This document shows, piece by piece, positions 34,475 through 43,012 of a stretch of 51,643 bases of DNA. Under the pieces are notes generated by a model. That model did no database searches. It saw only the letters and a list, made by a program, of their open reading frames with translations, and was not told the DNA's origin. Position numbers and translations under genes: made by a program. How positions within the stretch are numbered: position 1 is the first letter of the stretch; every line of letters starts with the position of its first letter. The DNA comes from Verrucomicrobium sp. BvORR106 (lineage in GTDB: Bacteria > Verrucomicrobiota > Verrucomicrobiia > Verrucomicrobiales > Verrucomicrobiaceae), in assembly GCF_000739655.1 (NCBI RefSeq), contig NZ_BATR01000083.1, forward strand, positions 1 through 51,643, given 5' to 3'.

Positions 34475-35185
34475 GTGCATTGGTCCGACTCCCTCAGCGC
34501 CTCACCGCCCTATCGCTGGACGCTCCTCGCAGCGCTGGCGCTGAGTGCGACGTACTGGTGGATCCGCTCCCGGAAAAACCCTGCGATGCTGCCGGTGTAC
34601 ATCGGTGCCCTGGGGGGCGCGTTCTTGGGGGCGAAGGTGCTCTACTTGCTGGCGGAGGGCTGGCGGGACTGGGACATGGCTGACCGGTGGTTCCGTCTGG
34701 CAACAGGCAAGACGGTGGTGGGCGGCCTCCTGGGCGGCTATGCCGGAGTGGAGTTCATGAAATGGGCCATCGGCTACCGGAAGTCCACGGGGGATGCCTT
34801 TGCCCTGATCGCACCGCTGGGGATCGCGCTGGGGCGGGTTGGGTGTGTGCTTCAGGGCTGCTGCCTGGGCCTGCCCACCACGAACCGCCTGCTGGCCCTG
34901 CGGGATCCTGAAGGGGTGCCGCGCTGGCCCTCGGCTCCAGTGGAACTCGTGTTTCAACTGGTCATGTTTGGCGTGCTCATGGTGCTGCGGAAGCGGCCGG
35001 CGTGGCAGGGGCGTCTCTTCTTTCTGTACCTGCTCTGCTACGGCATGTTCCGCTTTCTGCATGAGTGGATGCGGGTCACGCCCAAGCTGGGAGGGGTGCT
35101 CAGTGGGTACCAGATTGCCGCCCTAGTGATGGTCGGGCTGGGGGCGTATATGCTGCATCGCAGAAAAAAGATGGCACCCGTGTAA
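34475..35185 (+). CDS. Lgt-family (prolipoprotein diacylglyceryl transferase-like) membrane protein
   Basis: This 236-aa polytopic membrane protein starts at a GTG. It keeps the Lgt fold signatures: GGLLGGYAGVEF in place of the usual His-containing loop, GRVGCVLQGCCLG (Arg121, matching the Lgt GRxGN motif) and the C-terminal RFLHEWMR. The His-Gly-Gly motif of true Lgt is missing and the NxxxG segment is replaced by QGCCLG, so it may be a paralogue with another activity. It precedes the kinase gene by 43 bases and may share its operon. Confidence 0.78.
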   Translation: MHWSDSLSASPPYRWTLLAALALSATYWWIRSRKNPAMLPVYIGALGGAFLGAKVLYLLAEGWRDWDMADRWFRLATGKTVVGGLLGGYAGVEFMKWAIGYRKSTGDAFALIAPLGIALGRVGCVLQGCCLGLPTTNRLLALRDPEGVPRWPSAPVELVFQLVMFGVLMVLRKRPAWQGRLFFLYLLCYGMFRFLHEWMRVTPKLGGVLSGYQIAALVMVGLGAYMLHRRKKMAPV

Positions 35186-35228
35186 CGTTGGCGATGTAGT
35201 GCCTCAAGATGAGGTAGAGCCCGCTGCC

Positions 35229-36815
35229 ATGAACCCGCCCTCCTCTGCCGAAAACTCCCTCCCGTGCCCCAGGTGCGGGGCTGCCGTCACGGCTGAGGCA
35301 CCTGGCGGCCTGTGCCCGGCCTGCCTCATGGCGGGGGTGATGGAGACGGAACCGCTGCCAGCCCATGCGATGCCTGCGCCGCAGCCGGAACTGCTCGCCC
35401 GCGCGTTTCCCCATTTGCAAATCCTCGAGCCCCTGGGGGCTGGCGGCATGGGCCGGGTGTACAAGGTGCGCCAGATCCAGATGGACCGGCTCGCGGCCCT
35501 GAAGGTGCTGCCCCCAGAACTGGCGGGCGATCCCGCGTGGGTGGAACGTTTCCATCGCGAAGCCCGCGCCCTGGCCCGGCTCAATCATCCGCACATCGTG
35601 CAACTCTATGACTTCGGTGAGAGCGAGGTCCGCGTGGACACGCCGCGCTTCGCTTACCTGCTCATGGAGTATGTTGACGGTGTGAACCTGCGTCAGGCGA
35701 TGAAGCAGGGCGGGCTGACAGCGCAGGAGGCCTTGTTGATGGTGCCGAAGCTCTGTGATGCCCTGCACTACGCCCACGAGCGCGGCGTGCTGCATCGCGA
35801 CCTGAAACCGGAGAACATCCTGCTCGACTCTCAAGGGGCCATCAAGATCGCGGACTTTGGTTTGGCCAAGTTTGTCCTGCCTGGGGAGGCTTCTGCACGG
35901 GGCACCTTTCTCACCCAGAGCGGCATGCAGCTCGGCACCATGGCCTACATGGCCCCGGAGCAGGTGGAGCATCCGGAGGATGTGGACCACCGGGCAGATA
36001 TCTACAGCCTCGGCGTGGTGTTTTATGAAATGCTCACCGGCGGTCTGCCCCTGGGGCGCTTTCCTGCTCCCAGTGAGCACAGCGGGGTGGATGCGCGGCT
36101 GGACGGCGTGGTCTTCCGTACGCTGGAGAAGCAGCGGGAAAGGCGGTATCAGGATGCCGGGGAGGTCAGTACGGATGTTCGGACCATTGCTTCATCGAAC
36201 TCGGCTCCGAAATCGCATCCCTCTCCTGCGGAGAAGATCGCCGGTTCCCGTCGTGGTTCCTGGTGGCTGCGGGGCTGTTTGATGGTGCTTGCAGGCATTT
36301 TTCTCCTCCTGCTGATCCCGATGCTGCTTGGCATATTGGCCTACACGCAGCACCACCGGCGGGCCGTGCCGCCAGGGCAGGAGAAGGTGTTGCCCATGAG
36401 CGATCTCTCCCGCATGGGCACCCATGTGCTGATGGATCCGAAAGACCCTCCCGGTGGCGATGGCTCCATCCGGATCGAGGGCCGGCAGGGGGCGGTGATC
36501 ACGGTGGGGGATCTGGAGGGCATCAAGGTGGTTCAAGGAGAAACACTGTGGTGCGAGGCCAGGATGAAGTGTCGCGACCTGGCGCAGGGCGGTCTGCTGG
36601 AAATGTGGTGTGAACTGGCTGACGGCACCCGCATGGCAGTGAAGGGAACCGACCAGGTCCTGCAGGGTACCCAGGACTGGCGCACCATCCGCCTGTTTCT
36701 CAAGGTGGGCCGGCCGGTGGAGGTCAGGCGAGTGCTGGTGAATGTCGCCTTCAGCGGTGTCGGCACAGTCTGGGTGGATGACATCCGGTTCACGGCGGAA
36801 CCTTCCGCGCCATGA
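35229..36815 (+). CDS. Transmembrane Ser/Thr protein kinase with extracytoplasmic sensor-like domain
   Basis: This is a Hanks-type kinase of 528 aa. A zinc-ribbon-like start (CPRC 13-16, CPAC 29-32) is followed by the kinase domain: glycine loop GAGGMGRV (70-77), Lys92, HRDLKPEN (189-196), DFG (209-211) and APE (242-244). One membrane segment lies at about 344-372. The ~135-residue extracytoplasmic domain contains GETLWCEARMK, LEMWCEL, VLQGTQDW and GTVWVDDIRF, and the next gene encodes the same domain as a secreted protein. An ECF sigma gene follows. A signal-sensing kinase acting on the sigma factor is inferred. Confidence 0.9.
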   Translation: MNPPSSAENSLPCPRCGAAVTAEAPGGLCPACLMAGVMETEPLPAHAMPAPQPELLARAFPHLQILEPLGAGGMGRVYKVRQIQMDRLAALKVLPPELAGDPAWVERFHREARALARLNHPHIVQLYDFGESEVRVDTPRFAYLLMEYVDGVNLRQAMKQGGLTAQEALLMVPKLCDALHYAHERGVLHRDLKPENILLDSQGAIKIADFGLAKFVLPGEASARGTFLTQSGMQLGTMAYMAPEQVEHPEDVDHRADIYSLGVVFYEMLTGGLPLGRFPAPSEHSGVDARLDGVVFRTLEKQRERRYQDAGEVSTDVRTIASSNSAPKSHPSPAEKIAGSRRGSWWLRGCLMVLAGIFLLLLIPMLLGILAYTQHHRRAVPPGQEKVLPMSDLSRMGTHVLMDPKDPPGGDGSIRIEGRQGAVITVGDLEGIKVVQGETLWCEARMKCRDLAQGGLLEMWCELADGTRMAVKGTDQVLQGTQDWRTIRLFLKVGRPVEVRRVLVNVAFSGVGTVWVDDIRFTAEPSAP

Positions 36816-36843
36816 GGCATGAGCTTTTTCCCAACGCCCACTT

Positions 36844-37383
36844 ATGAAAATGACATCCAGCTCTTCTGCCAGGTCACTGGCGGTGGTATGCGCTCTGGCG
36901 CTCACCGTGCCGGTGGTGCAATCCCGCGATCTCGGTGTGCTGCCGTGCAACCGGCTCGACCAGGTAAAAACGGTAGTTTCCATGGACCGTGACATCACGG
37001 CAGATGGCAACGGCTCCCTCAAGGTGGTGGCGGAGCAGGGCGCGTCTGTCACCCTGGTGGACCAGGACGGGTTTCATGTCGGCGAGGGGAACACCTTCTG
37101 GTGTGTGGCCAAGGTGAAGGGGGCTGGCATCAAACAGCGGGCTTATCTGGAGATGTGGTGCGAGTTCGACAAGATGGGCCGTGCCTTTTCCAAGGGGCTC
37201 GGCCAGATCCTCCAGGGCGATACCGACTGGGTGGAGGTGCGTCTTCCGATGATGATCAATCAACCGGCACTCTTGAAGCGGGCGCTGGTGAATGTGGTGA
37301 TCGAAGGCCCAGGCACGGTCTGGGTGGATGAGGTGAAGTTTTTCTCGGAGAGCGGGCTTTCGACGGTGCCGCAAACGAAATGA
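36844..37383 (+). CDS. Secreted paralogue of the kinase ectodomain
   Basis: This 179-aa protein has a signal peptide (about 1-27). Its mature part aligns along its length with the kinase's extracytoplasmic domain: GNTFWCVAKVK, LEMWCEF, ILQGDTDW, KRALVNVVIEGPGTVWVDEVKFF. The fold looks like a beta-sandwich, perhaps galactose-binding-like. It starts 28 bases after the kinase stop and 39 bases before the sigma gene. It may compete with, complex with, or deliver ligand to the kinase; these roles are inferred. Confidence 0.75.
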   Translation: MKMTSSSSARSLAVVCALALTVPVVQSRDLGVLPCNRLDQVKTVVSMDRDITADGNGSLKVVAEQGASVTLVDQDGFHVGEGNTFWCVAKVKGAGIKQRAYLEMWCEFDKMGRAFSKGLGQILQGDTDWVEVRLPMMINQPALLKRALVNVVIEGPGTVWVDEVKFFSESGLSTVPQTK

Positions 37384-37422
37384 CTGGGCCAGCTGGCGCG
37401 ACCATGAGATTCTCCCTGCGGC

Positions 37423-38181
37423 ATGGCCTCTGAACCTTCCCCCAGTTCCTTTGTGGAAACGCGCTGGACGCTGGTGCGTCGCACGGGGCAGGGTGGGGAA
37501 GGTGGAGCGGCAGCTCTCTCAGAGTTGTGCGCGCTCTATTACACTCCCGTGGAGCGGTTCGTGCGCCAGTGGTGCGGGGCAGGGGCGGGGGCCGCAGAGC
37601 GTGCCCGTGATCTGACGCAGGAGTTCTTTCTGCGACTGTTGCAGCGCCAGCATCTGGGGGCTGCGGAGGCGGAAAAGGGGCGATTCCGCAGCTACCTTCT
37701 GGGAGCGGTAAAGCACTTCCTCTGTGACATGGTGGATCGCTCCCGCGCCCTGCGTCGTGGCGGCGGTACGGTTCAACTCTCGCTTGACGAGGTGGGAGAC
37801 GAGCTGCCGCCGGGCGCGCTGGAGGACAGGCATAATTCCCCGCCGGACCAGGAGTTTGACCGGCAGTGGGCACTTGCGCTGCTCGCCCGGGCTTTGCAGA
37901 CGCTGGAGCAGGAGATGGACGCAGAAGGGCGCTCAACCCAGTTCACCACCCTGAAGCCCTGGCTGGCGGGAAATGAGGCGGGCGGTTCTCTCGCGGACTG
38001 TGCCAGGGAACTTGGCGTGACGGAGAGTGCGATCCGCGTCTCTCTGCACCGGCTCCGCCAGCGCTACCGGGACACCGTGCGGCAGCAGGTGGCCCAGACG
38101 CTGGACACGACGGCCGGGGCCAGCGTGGAGGAGGAGTTGCAACACCTCCGGGCCGCATTGCTCTGTCAGTCCCAGAGCTAA
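37423..38181 (+). CDS. ECF-type sigma factor, kinase-linked subgroup
   Basis: This 252-aa sigma factor is longer than classic ECF proteins. Region 2 (FVETRWTLVRRTGQGGEG, ALCALYYTPVERFVRQW-like, DLTQEFFLRLLQR, GRFRSYLLGAVKHFLCD) and region 4 (GGSLADCARELGVTESAIRVSLHRLRQRYR) are clear, with a tail of ~35 residues after region 4. ECF groups without an anti-sigma gene but linked to Ser/Thr kinases are common in Planctomycetes and Verrucomicrobia, and this gene fits that class by position and by lack of a neighbouring anti-sigma. Confidence 0.88.
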   Translation: MASEPSPSSFVETRWTLVRRTGQGGEGGAAALSELCALYYTPVERFVRQWCGAGAGAAERARDLTQEFFLRLLQRQHLGAAEAEKGRFRSYLLGAVKHFLCDMVDRSRALRRGGGTVQLSLDEVGDELPPGALEDRHNSPPDQEFDRQWALALLARALQTLEQEMDAEGRSTQFTTLKPWLAGNEAGGSLADCARELGVTESAIRVSLHRLRQRYRDTVRQQVAQTLDTTAGASVEEELQHLRAALLCQSQS

Positions 38182-38220
38182 TCTTCGGCAAATGTCATTT
38201 GCAGCGTCCGCAAGGACGTG

Positions 38221-38244
38221 TCATATCGTTATAACCCGATATGA
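38221..38244. promoter_or_regulatory. Probable ArsR operator
   Basis: A perfect inverted repeat, TCATATCG (38221-38228) and CGATATGA (38237-38244), with an 8-base centre overlaps the first arsR start codon. ArsR repressors bind symmetrical AT-rich sites near their own start, so autorepression of the operon is the likely role. Confidence 0.7.
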
Positions 38245-38663
38245 CGATGCGAGATCTCACCCTCATCGGAAAAGCCTTTTCCGAGCCCGCCCGCGTGCGG
38301 GTCATTGCCCTGCTGCGCATGGGGGAGTTGTGTGTCTGTGAACTCTGCGATGTGCTGGACCTGCCCCAGTCCACGCTTTCCACGCACCTCCAGTACCTGC
38401 GCCAGACGGGTCTCGCGAATACCCGCCAGGAAGGGAAGTGGGTGTACTACACCCTCTCCAAATCCCTGCTCGCCGCCACCCGGGCCCTCTTCCGGCTGGA
38501 TGAGCGGGAACTGGCTGCCGATACCATCCTGAAGGCAGACGCCCGCAAGCTCAAGCAACGTCTTGCCAAACGCGGCAACGACGGGAGCTGTTGTGTGGGA
38601 TTCAAGGCATCTTGTTCTCCCCCCGTCCGTCGTCGCAATGCCGCTGCTGCCAAAGTCGCCTAA
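38241..38663 (+). CDS. arsR: ArsR-family arsenite-responsive repressor
   Basis: This is a winged-helix repressor of 140 aa; a second in-frame ATG at 38247 is an alternative start. It has the metal-site motif ELCVCELCDVL (C31, C33, C36), the recognition helix region STLSTHLQYLRQTGLA and the wing WVYYTL. Additional cysteines near the C-terminus (GSCCVGFKASC) resemble extra arsenic-binding sites of some ArsR groups. It heads an operon of four arsenic-type genes, and an inverted repeat overlaps its start. Confidence 0.92.
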   Translation: MTMRDLTLIGKAFSEPARVRVIALLRMGELCVCELCDVLDLPQSTLSTHLQYLRQTGLANTRQEGKWVYYTLSKSLLAATRALFRLDERELAADTILKADARKLKQRLAKRGNDGSCCVGFKASCSPPVRRRNAAAAKVA

Positions 38664-38679
38664 CCCCACCTTCCTCCCT

Positions 38680-39147
38680 ATGAACCTCCAAGAACTCAAA
38701 TCCCTGCTGAAGAGCCACTCCGACAAGCTCTTTCAGATCCAGCTGCCCAATGGTACCGCCGTGCCGGTCTCCTTCCACGTGACCGAAGTGGGGCGCGTGC
38801 AAAAGACCTTCCTCGATTGCGGCGGCACCTTGCGCGAGACCATCACCTGCCAGCTCCAGGTCTGGGTGGGGGAGGACTATCATCACCGCATCGAGACGGG
38901 TAAGATGGCCGCCATTCTGGAGAAGGCCCGCCCCTATCTGCCGGATGAAACGGTCCCCGTGGAGGTGGAGTACGAGGATGAAGTGATTTCCCAGTACATC
39001 ATCGAAGACCACGACGTGCGTGCCGAGGCGGTGATCCTGATTCTGGACCACAAACACACCGCCTGTCTGGCCATGGAGCGCTGTGGCCTTCCTGCCGCCG
39101 GTTCCGGGGAGCAGGAAGCTTGCTGCACGGGCACAGGTTGCTGCTGA
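38680..39147 (+). CDS. DUF6428-like protein of the arsenic operon
   Basis: This 155-aa protein is cytosolic by lack of a signal. It has the order seen in DUF6428 proteins: LQELKSLLKSHSDKLFQIQLP, a beta-rich VPVSFHVTEVGRV, then QLQVWVGEDYHHRIETGKM and VPVEVEYEDEVISQYII. It ends in a Cys-rich tail (CCTGTGCC). Members occur next to arsR in several phyla; the role is unknown. The Cys tail could bind As(III). It starts 17 bases after arsR, so cotranscription is likely. Confidence 0.8.
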   Translation: MNLQELKSLLKSHSDKLFQIQLPNGTAVPVSFHVTEVGRVQKTFLDCGGTLRETITCQLQVWVGEDYHHRIETGKMAAILEKARPYLPDETVPVEVEYEDEVISQYIIEDHDVRAEAVILILDHKHTACLAMERCGLPAAGSGEQEACCTGTGCC

Positions 39148-39168
39148 TCACCACCGGAAACGCGTTCT

Positions 39169-39849
39169 ATGAAAAAGCTGCTCGCAGAGGCTCTCGGTAC
39201 CTTCGCCCTCGTCTTTGCGGGTACGGGGGCCATCGTCATCAATGAGGTCAGTGGCGGCACCATCGGGCATGCTGGCATCGCCATCACGTTCGGCCTCATC
39301 GTGCTCGCGATGATCTACACGTTTGGCGATGTGAGCGGGGCTCATCTGAACCCGGCGGTGACGCTGGCCTTCGCGGTCGCACGCCGCTTCTCCTGGCGGG
39401 AAGTGCCGGGTTACGTGGCGGCGCAGATCACAGGGGCGCTCGCGGCCAGCAGCGTCTTGAAGGCGCTCTTTCCTGGCAATGCCACGCTGGGGGCCACGTT
39501 GCCCGCAGGTGCGGCGAGTCAGAGTTTCATCCTGGAGATCGTGCTCACCGCCATCCTCATGCTCACGATTCTTAGCGTCTCCACCGGGGCCAGGGAAAAG
39601 GGTCTCACTGCGGGTATTGCCATCGGTGCCGTGATCGCGCTGGAAGCCATGTTCGCCGGACCCATCAGCGGTGCTTCCATGAACCCCGTGCGTTCCCTCG
39701 CACCCGCTCTGCTCAGTGGTCACCTGGAGCACCTCTGGGTCTATCTCCTCGCTCCCGTGATGGGGGCTTTGCTCGCCGTGCCGCTCTGCGTGGGCGTGCG
39801 TGAAGCCGGTTGCTGTGGCGGTGCCTGCTCCGGTGCCCGGCAGCCCTGA
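39169..39849 (+). CDS. Aquaglyceroporin (MIP family), probable arsenite channel
   Basis: This 226-aa protein of the major intrinsic family has two pore motifs: SGAHLNPAVT (NPA at 61-63) and SGASMNPVRS (NPV at 172-174, where NPA is usual). In arsenic operons of this order (arsR, channel, arsC), such channels (AqpS type) export arsenite formed by ArsC. The Cys-rich C-terminus (CCGGACSG) is unusual and echoes the cysteine tails of the two upstream proteins. It lies 21 bases after the DUF6428-like gene. Confidence 0.88.
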   Translation: MKKLLAEALGTFALVFAGTGAIVINEVSGGTIGHAGIAITFGLIVLAMIYTFGDVSGAHLNPAVTLAFAVARRFSWREVPGYVAAQITGALAASSVLKALFPGNATLGATLPAGAASQSFILEIVLTAILMLTILSVSTGAREKGLTAGIAIGAVIALEAMFAGPISGASMNPVRSLAPALLSGHLEHLWVYLLAPVMGALLAVPLCVGVREAGCCGGACSGARQP

Positions 39850-39885
39850 TCCGTTTTTCATCACTCATCAGTCCTTCTTCCATCC

Positions 39886-40362
39886 ATGTCTCAATCTCCC
39901 CTCATCCTCGTTCTTTGCACCGGCAACAGTTGTCGCTCCCACCTTGCCGAAGGCATCCTGCGCCAGGCGCTCGGCGAAGGCTATCAAGTGGCCAGCGCAG
40001 GCTCCAAGCCCGCAGGCTATGTCCATCCTCTCGCCATCAAGGCCATGGCCGAGATCGGCCTCGACATCTCCGCTCATCACTCCAAGCACCTGGATGATTT
40101 CCTGAACCAGCCAGTGGAAACGGTCATCACTGTCTGCGGCAAGGCCGATCAGGTCTGCCCCATGTTCCCCGGACAGATGAACCGGCACCACTTCCCCTTT
40201 GATGACCCCGCCCACGCCACCGGCACCGAGGAGGAGCAACTGGCCGTGTTTCGTCGCGTGCGGGATGAGATCCGCGCCGTGTTCGAGGCCTATGCGGCCG
40301 GGCGCAGGGATGCCCGCTCTGCGGGAGACGGAACCGCCTTCGGCGGAGACACCAGACTTTAA
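39886..40362 (+). CDS. arsC: Arsenate reductase, thioredoxin-coupled type
   Basis: This enzyme reduces arsenate to arsenite using a Cys relay (low-molecular-weight phosphatase fold). It has the P-loop CTGNSCRS (C11 to R17), then C84 and C91, spaced 7 residues as in the thioredoxin-linked ArsC. The 158-aa length exceeds the usual ~135-140; the last ~20 residues (RDARSAGDGTAFGGDTRL) are encoded by the hairpin/AGAC repeat and are probably an added tail. It follows the channel gene by 36 bases. With the channel it would expel arsenic without a pump. Confidence 0.93.
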   Translation: MSQSPLILVLCTGNSCRSHLAEGILRQALGEGYQVASAGSKPAGYVHPLAIKAMAEIGLDISAHHSKHLDDFLNQPVETVITVCGKADQVCPMFPGQMNRHHFPFDDPAHATGTEEEQLAVFRRVRDEIRAVFEAYAAGRRDARSAGDGTAFGGDTRL

Positions 40363-40839
40363 GACACAAGACGCAAGACGCAGACCTGAGCTGGCGCCTC
40401 ACAGGGCACGCCCAGCGAGGCTGATCAGTAAAAGGAGCGAGGGACATTCCTGTCCCGGTTCGAGCCGCGCGTCCCATGATGCTGCCATCTCTTTGGTCTC
40501 CCCTTAAGCGTCCGCTCAGGTCTGGCGTTTTGGGTGGCCGCCAAGGAAAAAACTAGCGGCACTCGCCCCAGTTCGAAGTTGATCCCAGAATGGGATCTCT
40601 AACACAGCCCAACGTTGGACGAGCCCTAAGCGAGTCAACGTTGGGTACCTCCGCAGAGGATTGATCAGGTGGGAAGGCCGACAGCATCTTCTTCCTACCC
40701 ACCACCTTCAACACCTCCATGTCAGACCCTCGTGCCCTGGCGCCCCCTCGTGTGAGAAACCCTTCATCTCCTCCCTCCCATCGCTTCCGCCGCACCTCCC
40801 CCTTGCATTGTCCCCACCGTCCCTTTAGAATAGACTAAC
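40311..40839. repeat. Repeats from the arsC 3' end to the next gene
   Basis: From about 40311 a GCCCGC hairpin and AGACNNN units run across the arsC stop. A 35-base module at 40425-40459 matches 21808-21842 with two mismatches. CCCAACGTTG/CAACGTTGGG (40608-40645) is a perfect 10-bp inverted repeat with an 18-base loop. The remainder up to 40839 holds no gene I can support; a promoter for the export cluster is expected near its end. Confidence 0.65.
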
Positions 40840-41292
40840 ATGGCGCGCCGCGTTCGAGCACTGATCTTGCTGCTGCTCTCTACCATGCTCTTTGCATTGC
40901 AGGGGCAGACGGTGGTGCAGTGCCTGTGCTCTGGTGCCATCTCGCTGGGTGAGGCCCCGGAGGCCTGCTGCGGCGAGTGCCCGGATGAACCGGCCGGATT
41001 GCAGATGACGGCTTCCTCCTCGGAATCGCCTCAGGATGTGGCTTCTGCCATCCTGTTTTCCGCCGACGATTGTTGGCGCATGGCCTCTGCCGAAAGCGAC
41101 CAGCCCTTCCCGGCCTCTTCGCATGTGGATGCCCCGCTGCCTACGGTGGCGTTGCTCACAGAGGACCCTTTCATCATCGATCGCACGATGTTGCGTGACG
41201 AGCCCACCCCGGCATGGACCCGGGACAGCTCGCATCACCCTGAACCAACAGGGCCGCCCTGCACCATCCTCTATGGTGCGCTTTTGATTTGA
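40840..41292 (+). CDS. Secreted Cys-rich hypothetical protein
   Basis: This 150-aa protein starts with a signal peptide (about 1-22). Directly after it comes CLCSGAISLGEAPEACCGEC, a cluster of six cysteines in 20 residues, followed by an acidic Ser/Pro-rich region. The cysteine cluster may bind a metal. It stands 125 bases upstream of the ABC exporter genes and may belong to the same function. A GTG/TTG-rich gap follows, containing a CACGCATCCTGCGTG palindrome. Confidence 0.6.
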   Translation: MARRVRALILLLLSTMLFALQGQTVVQCLCSGAISLGEAPEACCGECPDEPAGLQMTASSSESPQDVASAILFSADDCWRMASAESDQPFPASSHVDAPLPTVALLTEDPFIIDRTMLRDEPTPAWTRDSSHHPEPTGPPCTILYGALLI

Positions 41293-41417
41293 GAAGAGAC
41301 CAGCCTTCCCTGTGAAGCTGGTGCGCTGCGCTGCGGAGACTGCAGCCTGCGCATGACTGTGGTTGTTCGCGTTGCACGCATCCTGCGTGATTCGCCCCAT
41401 TTCATCTCTCTCATTCC

Positions 41418-42992
41418 GTGTCTTTATCCCAACTTTATCAGTCGTCGGGGGCCACTGCCTCTGTCGATCTCACTGCGGCTGACCCTGTCGCATCTTTCGC
41501 ACCCGAGTCTCGCAGTCTCTGGCGGCGTCTGCTCCGACTTCCAGCGTGGCTTCTACCCTTTACCTTGATCGCCGCGTTTGGCGCAGTCTTCGCTGTGGTC
41601 TATCGCGATCAGTTGCTGCCGGCACCGGTCGTTCAAGTGAGCCGCGCTGTATTGCTGGCAGATCTGGATGCCGCGCCAACTGCTGCGAGCGCCCATGCAT
41701 CGGACCATTCCAGTGCTGCTCCGATTCCTGCGGCGATTCCACCACCTCCCGCCGCCAGTGCGGGTAAGATGCTCTTCCAAGCCGGTGGCTGGGTGGAGCC
41801 GGATCCGCTGCCGATACACGCGGTCGCCCTGACGGATGGTGTCATCGAGAAGGTGAATGTGCTGGAGGGCCAGGAGGTGAAAAAGGGCCAAGTCATCGCC
41901 GAGCTCATTGCAGAAGACATCCGGCTCGCCCTCAAGGCCGCCGAACGCACGCTCGCGGAAGCAGAGGCGGCCGTTACCCTACAGACCGTGCAGGTGGAGG
42001 TGGCAGATGCCGAAGCCCGCGCCATGCAGGATCAGGTGACTGTGGCGGAGGCCCGCCTGGCAGAGGAGAAAGACAACCTCGCAAGACTGGAGCGCATCCC
42101 CACGGGTTCGGTTTCAGAACAAGACAGGGCTCGTGCGCGCTTTGTGGTGCAGGGGCAGGTGGCCGAAGTCGCTGCCCGGCAATCCCAGCATCGCGCCTCC
42201 GTGGCCAAGGTGCAGGCCGCGCGAGCCCAGATCCAAGTACTTGCTGCCGCGGTGGCCTCTGCCCGCGTGATGGTGGAGAAGCAGCAACTCGCGCTCACCC
42301 GCACCCAAATCGTCTCCCCGGTGGATGGCGTCATCCTGGCTCTGAAGGCCGCGCCCGGGCAGAAGAAGGTGATGAACATGGATGAGCACGACTCCTCCGT
42401 GGTCGCCACGCTGTTTGAGAAAGGGCACCTGCAAGTGCGGGTGGACGTGCCTCTGTCTGAGGCCCGTGGGCTCACCGTGGGCCAGCCTGCCATCATCACG
42501 TCCGATTTCCTGCCCCAGGTGGAATTTAACGGGGTGGTCACCCGCATCGTCGGTGCTGCGGATCTGCAGCGCAACACCCTCCAGGCCAAGGTTCAGGTGC
42601 AGAGCCCCGACGCACGCCTCCGGCCCGAGATGCTGTGCCGAGTAAAGTTCCTCGAACCCGCTTCCGGTGCTGCCATCAACGCCGAGGCCTCCTCAAAATC
42701 CGGCAGCGTGCCTGCCCAGGCGACACCTGAAGCCGATCGGGGAGACCGGGTGGTCATGGTGCCGGAGTCGGCGGTGATCTCCGCTGCTGGTGAAAAAGGT
42801 GAAGACTCTCTCTGGCTGGTGGCCCCGGATGGCCACACCGCCATCCACCGGAAGGTGCAACTGGGCACCCCTCGCATCCAGGACCATGTCGCGATCGCCT
42901 CCGGAGTGTTGGCGGGGGACCTGGTCATTCTGCCGCCGCATGTCGGTCTTGCCGATGGACGGCGCGTGCGTCCTGAAAAAGTAACTCCGTGA
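41418..42992 (+). CDS. HlyD/MacA-type periplasmic adaptor of an ABC exporter
   Basis: This 524-aa protein starts at a GTG and is anchored by a membrane segment (about 44-62). A lipoyl/barrel-sandwich part (GWVEPDPLPIHAVALTDGVIEKVNV, with VVSPVDGVILAL closing it) encloses a long alpha-helical hairpin (about 170-285). A beta-barrel and membrane-proximal domain follow. It would link the inner-membrane ABC permeases encoded downstream to an outer-membrane duct or to the periplasm. The ATPase start lies 21 bases after its stop. Confidence 0.87.
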   Translation: MSLSQLYQSSGATASVDLTAADPVASFAPESRSLWRRLLRLPAWLLPFTLIAAFGAVFAVVYRDQLLPAPVVQVSRAVLLADLDAAPTAASAHASDHSSAAPIPAAIPPPPAASAGKMLFQAGGWVEPDPLPIHAVALTDGVIEKVNVLEGQEVKKGQVIAELIAEDIRLALKAAERTLAEAEAAVTLQTVQVEVADAEARAMQDQVTVAEARLAEEKDNLARLERIPTGSVSEQDRARARFVVQGQVAEVAARQSQHRASVAKVQAARAQIQVLAAAVASARVMVEKQQLALTRTQIVSPVDGVILALKAAPGQKKVMNMDEHDSSVVATLFEKGHLQVRVDVPLSEARGLTVGQPAIITSDFLPQVEFNGVVTRIVGAADLQRNTLQAKVQVQSPDARLRPEMLCRVKFLEPASGAAINAEASSKSGSVPAQATPEADRGDRVVMVPESAVISAAGEKGEDSLWLVAPDGHTAIHRKVQLGTPRIQDHVAIASGVLAGDLVILPPHVGLADGRRVRPEKVTP

Positions 42993-43012
42993 ACCTCAAG
43001 CCCCCTTTCCCC

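Noticed and set aside
35100-36080. Minus-strand open frame opposite the kinase domain
   Set aside because: It is an antisense shadow of the kinase motifs.
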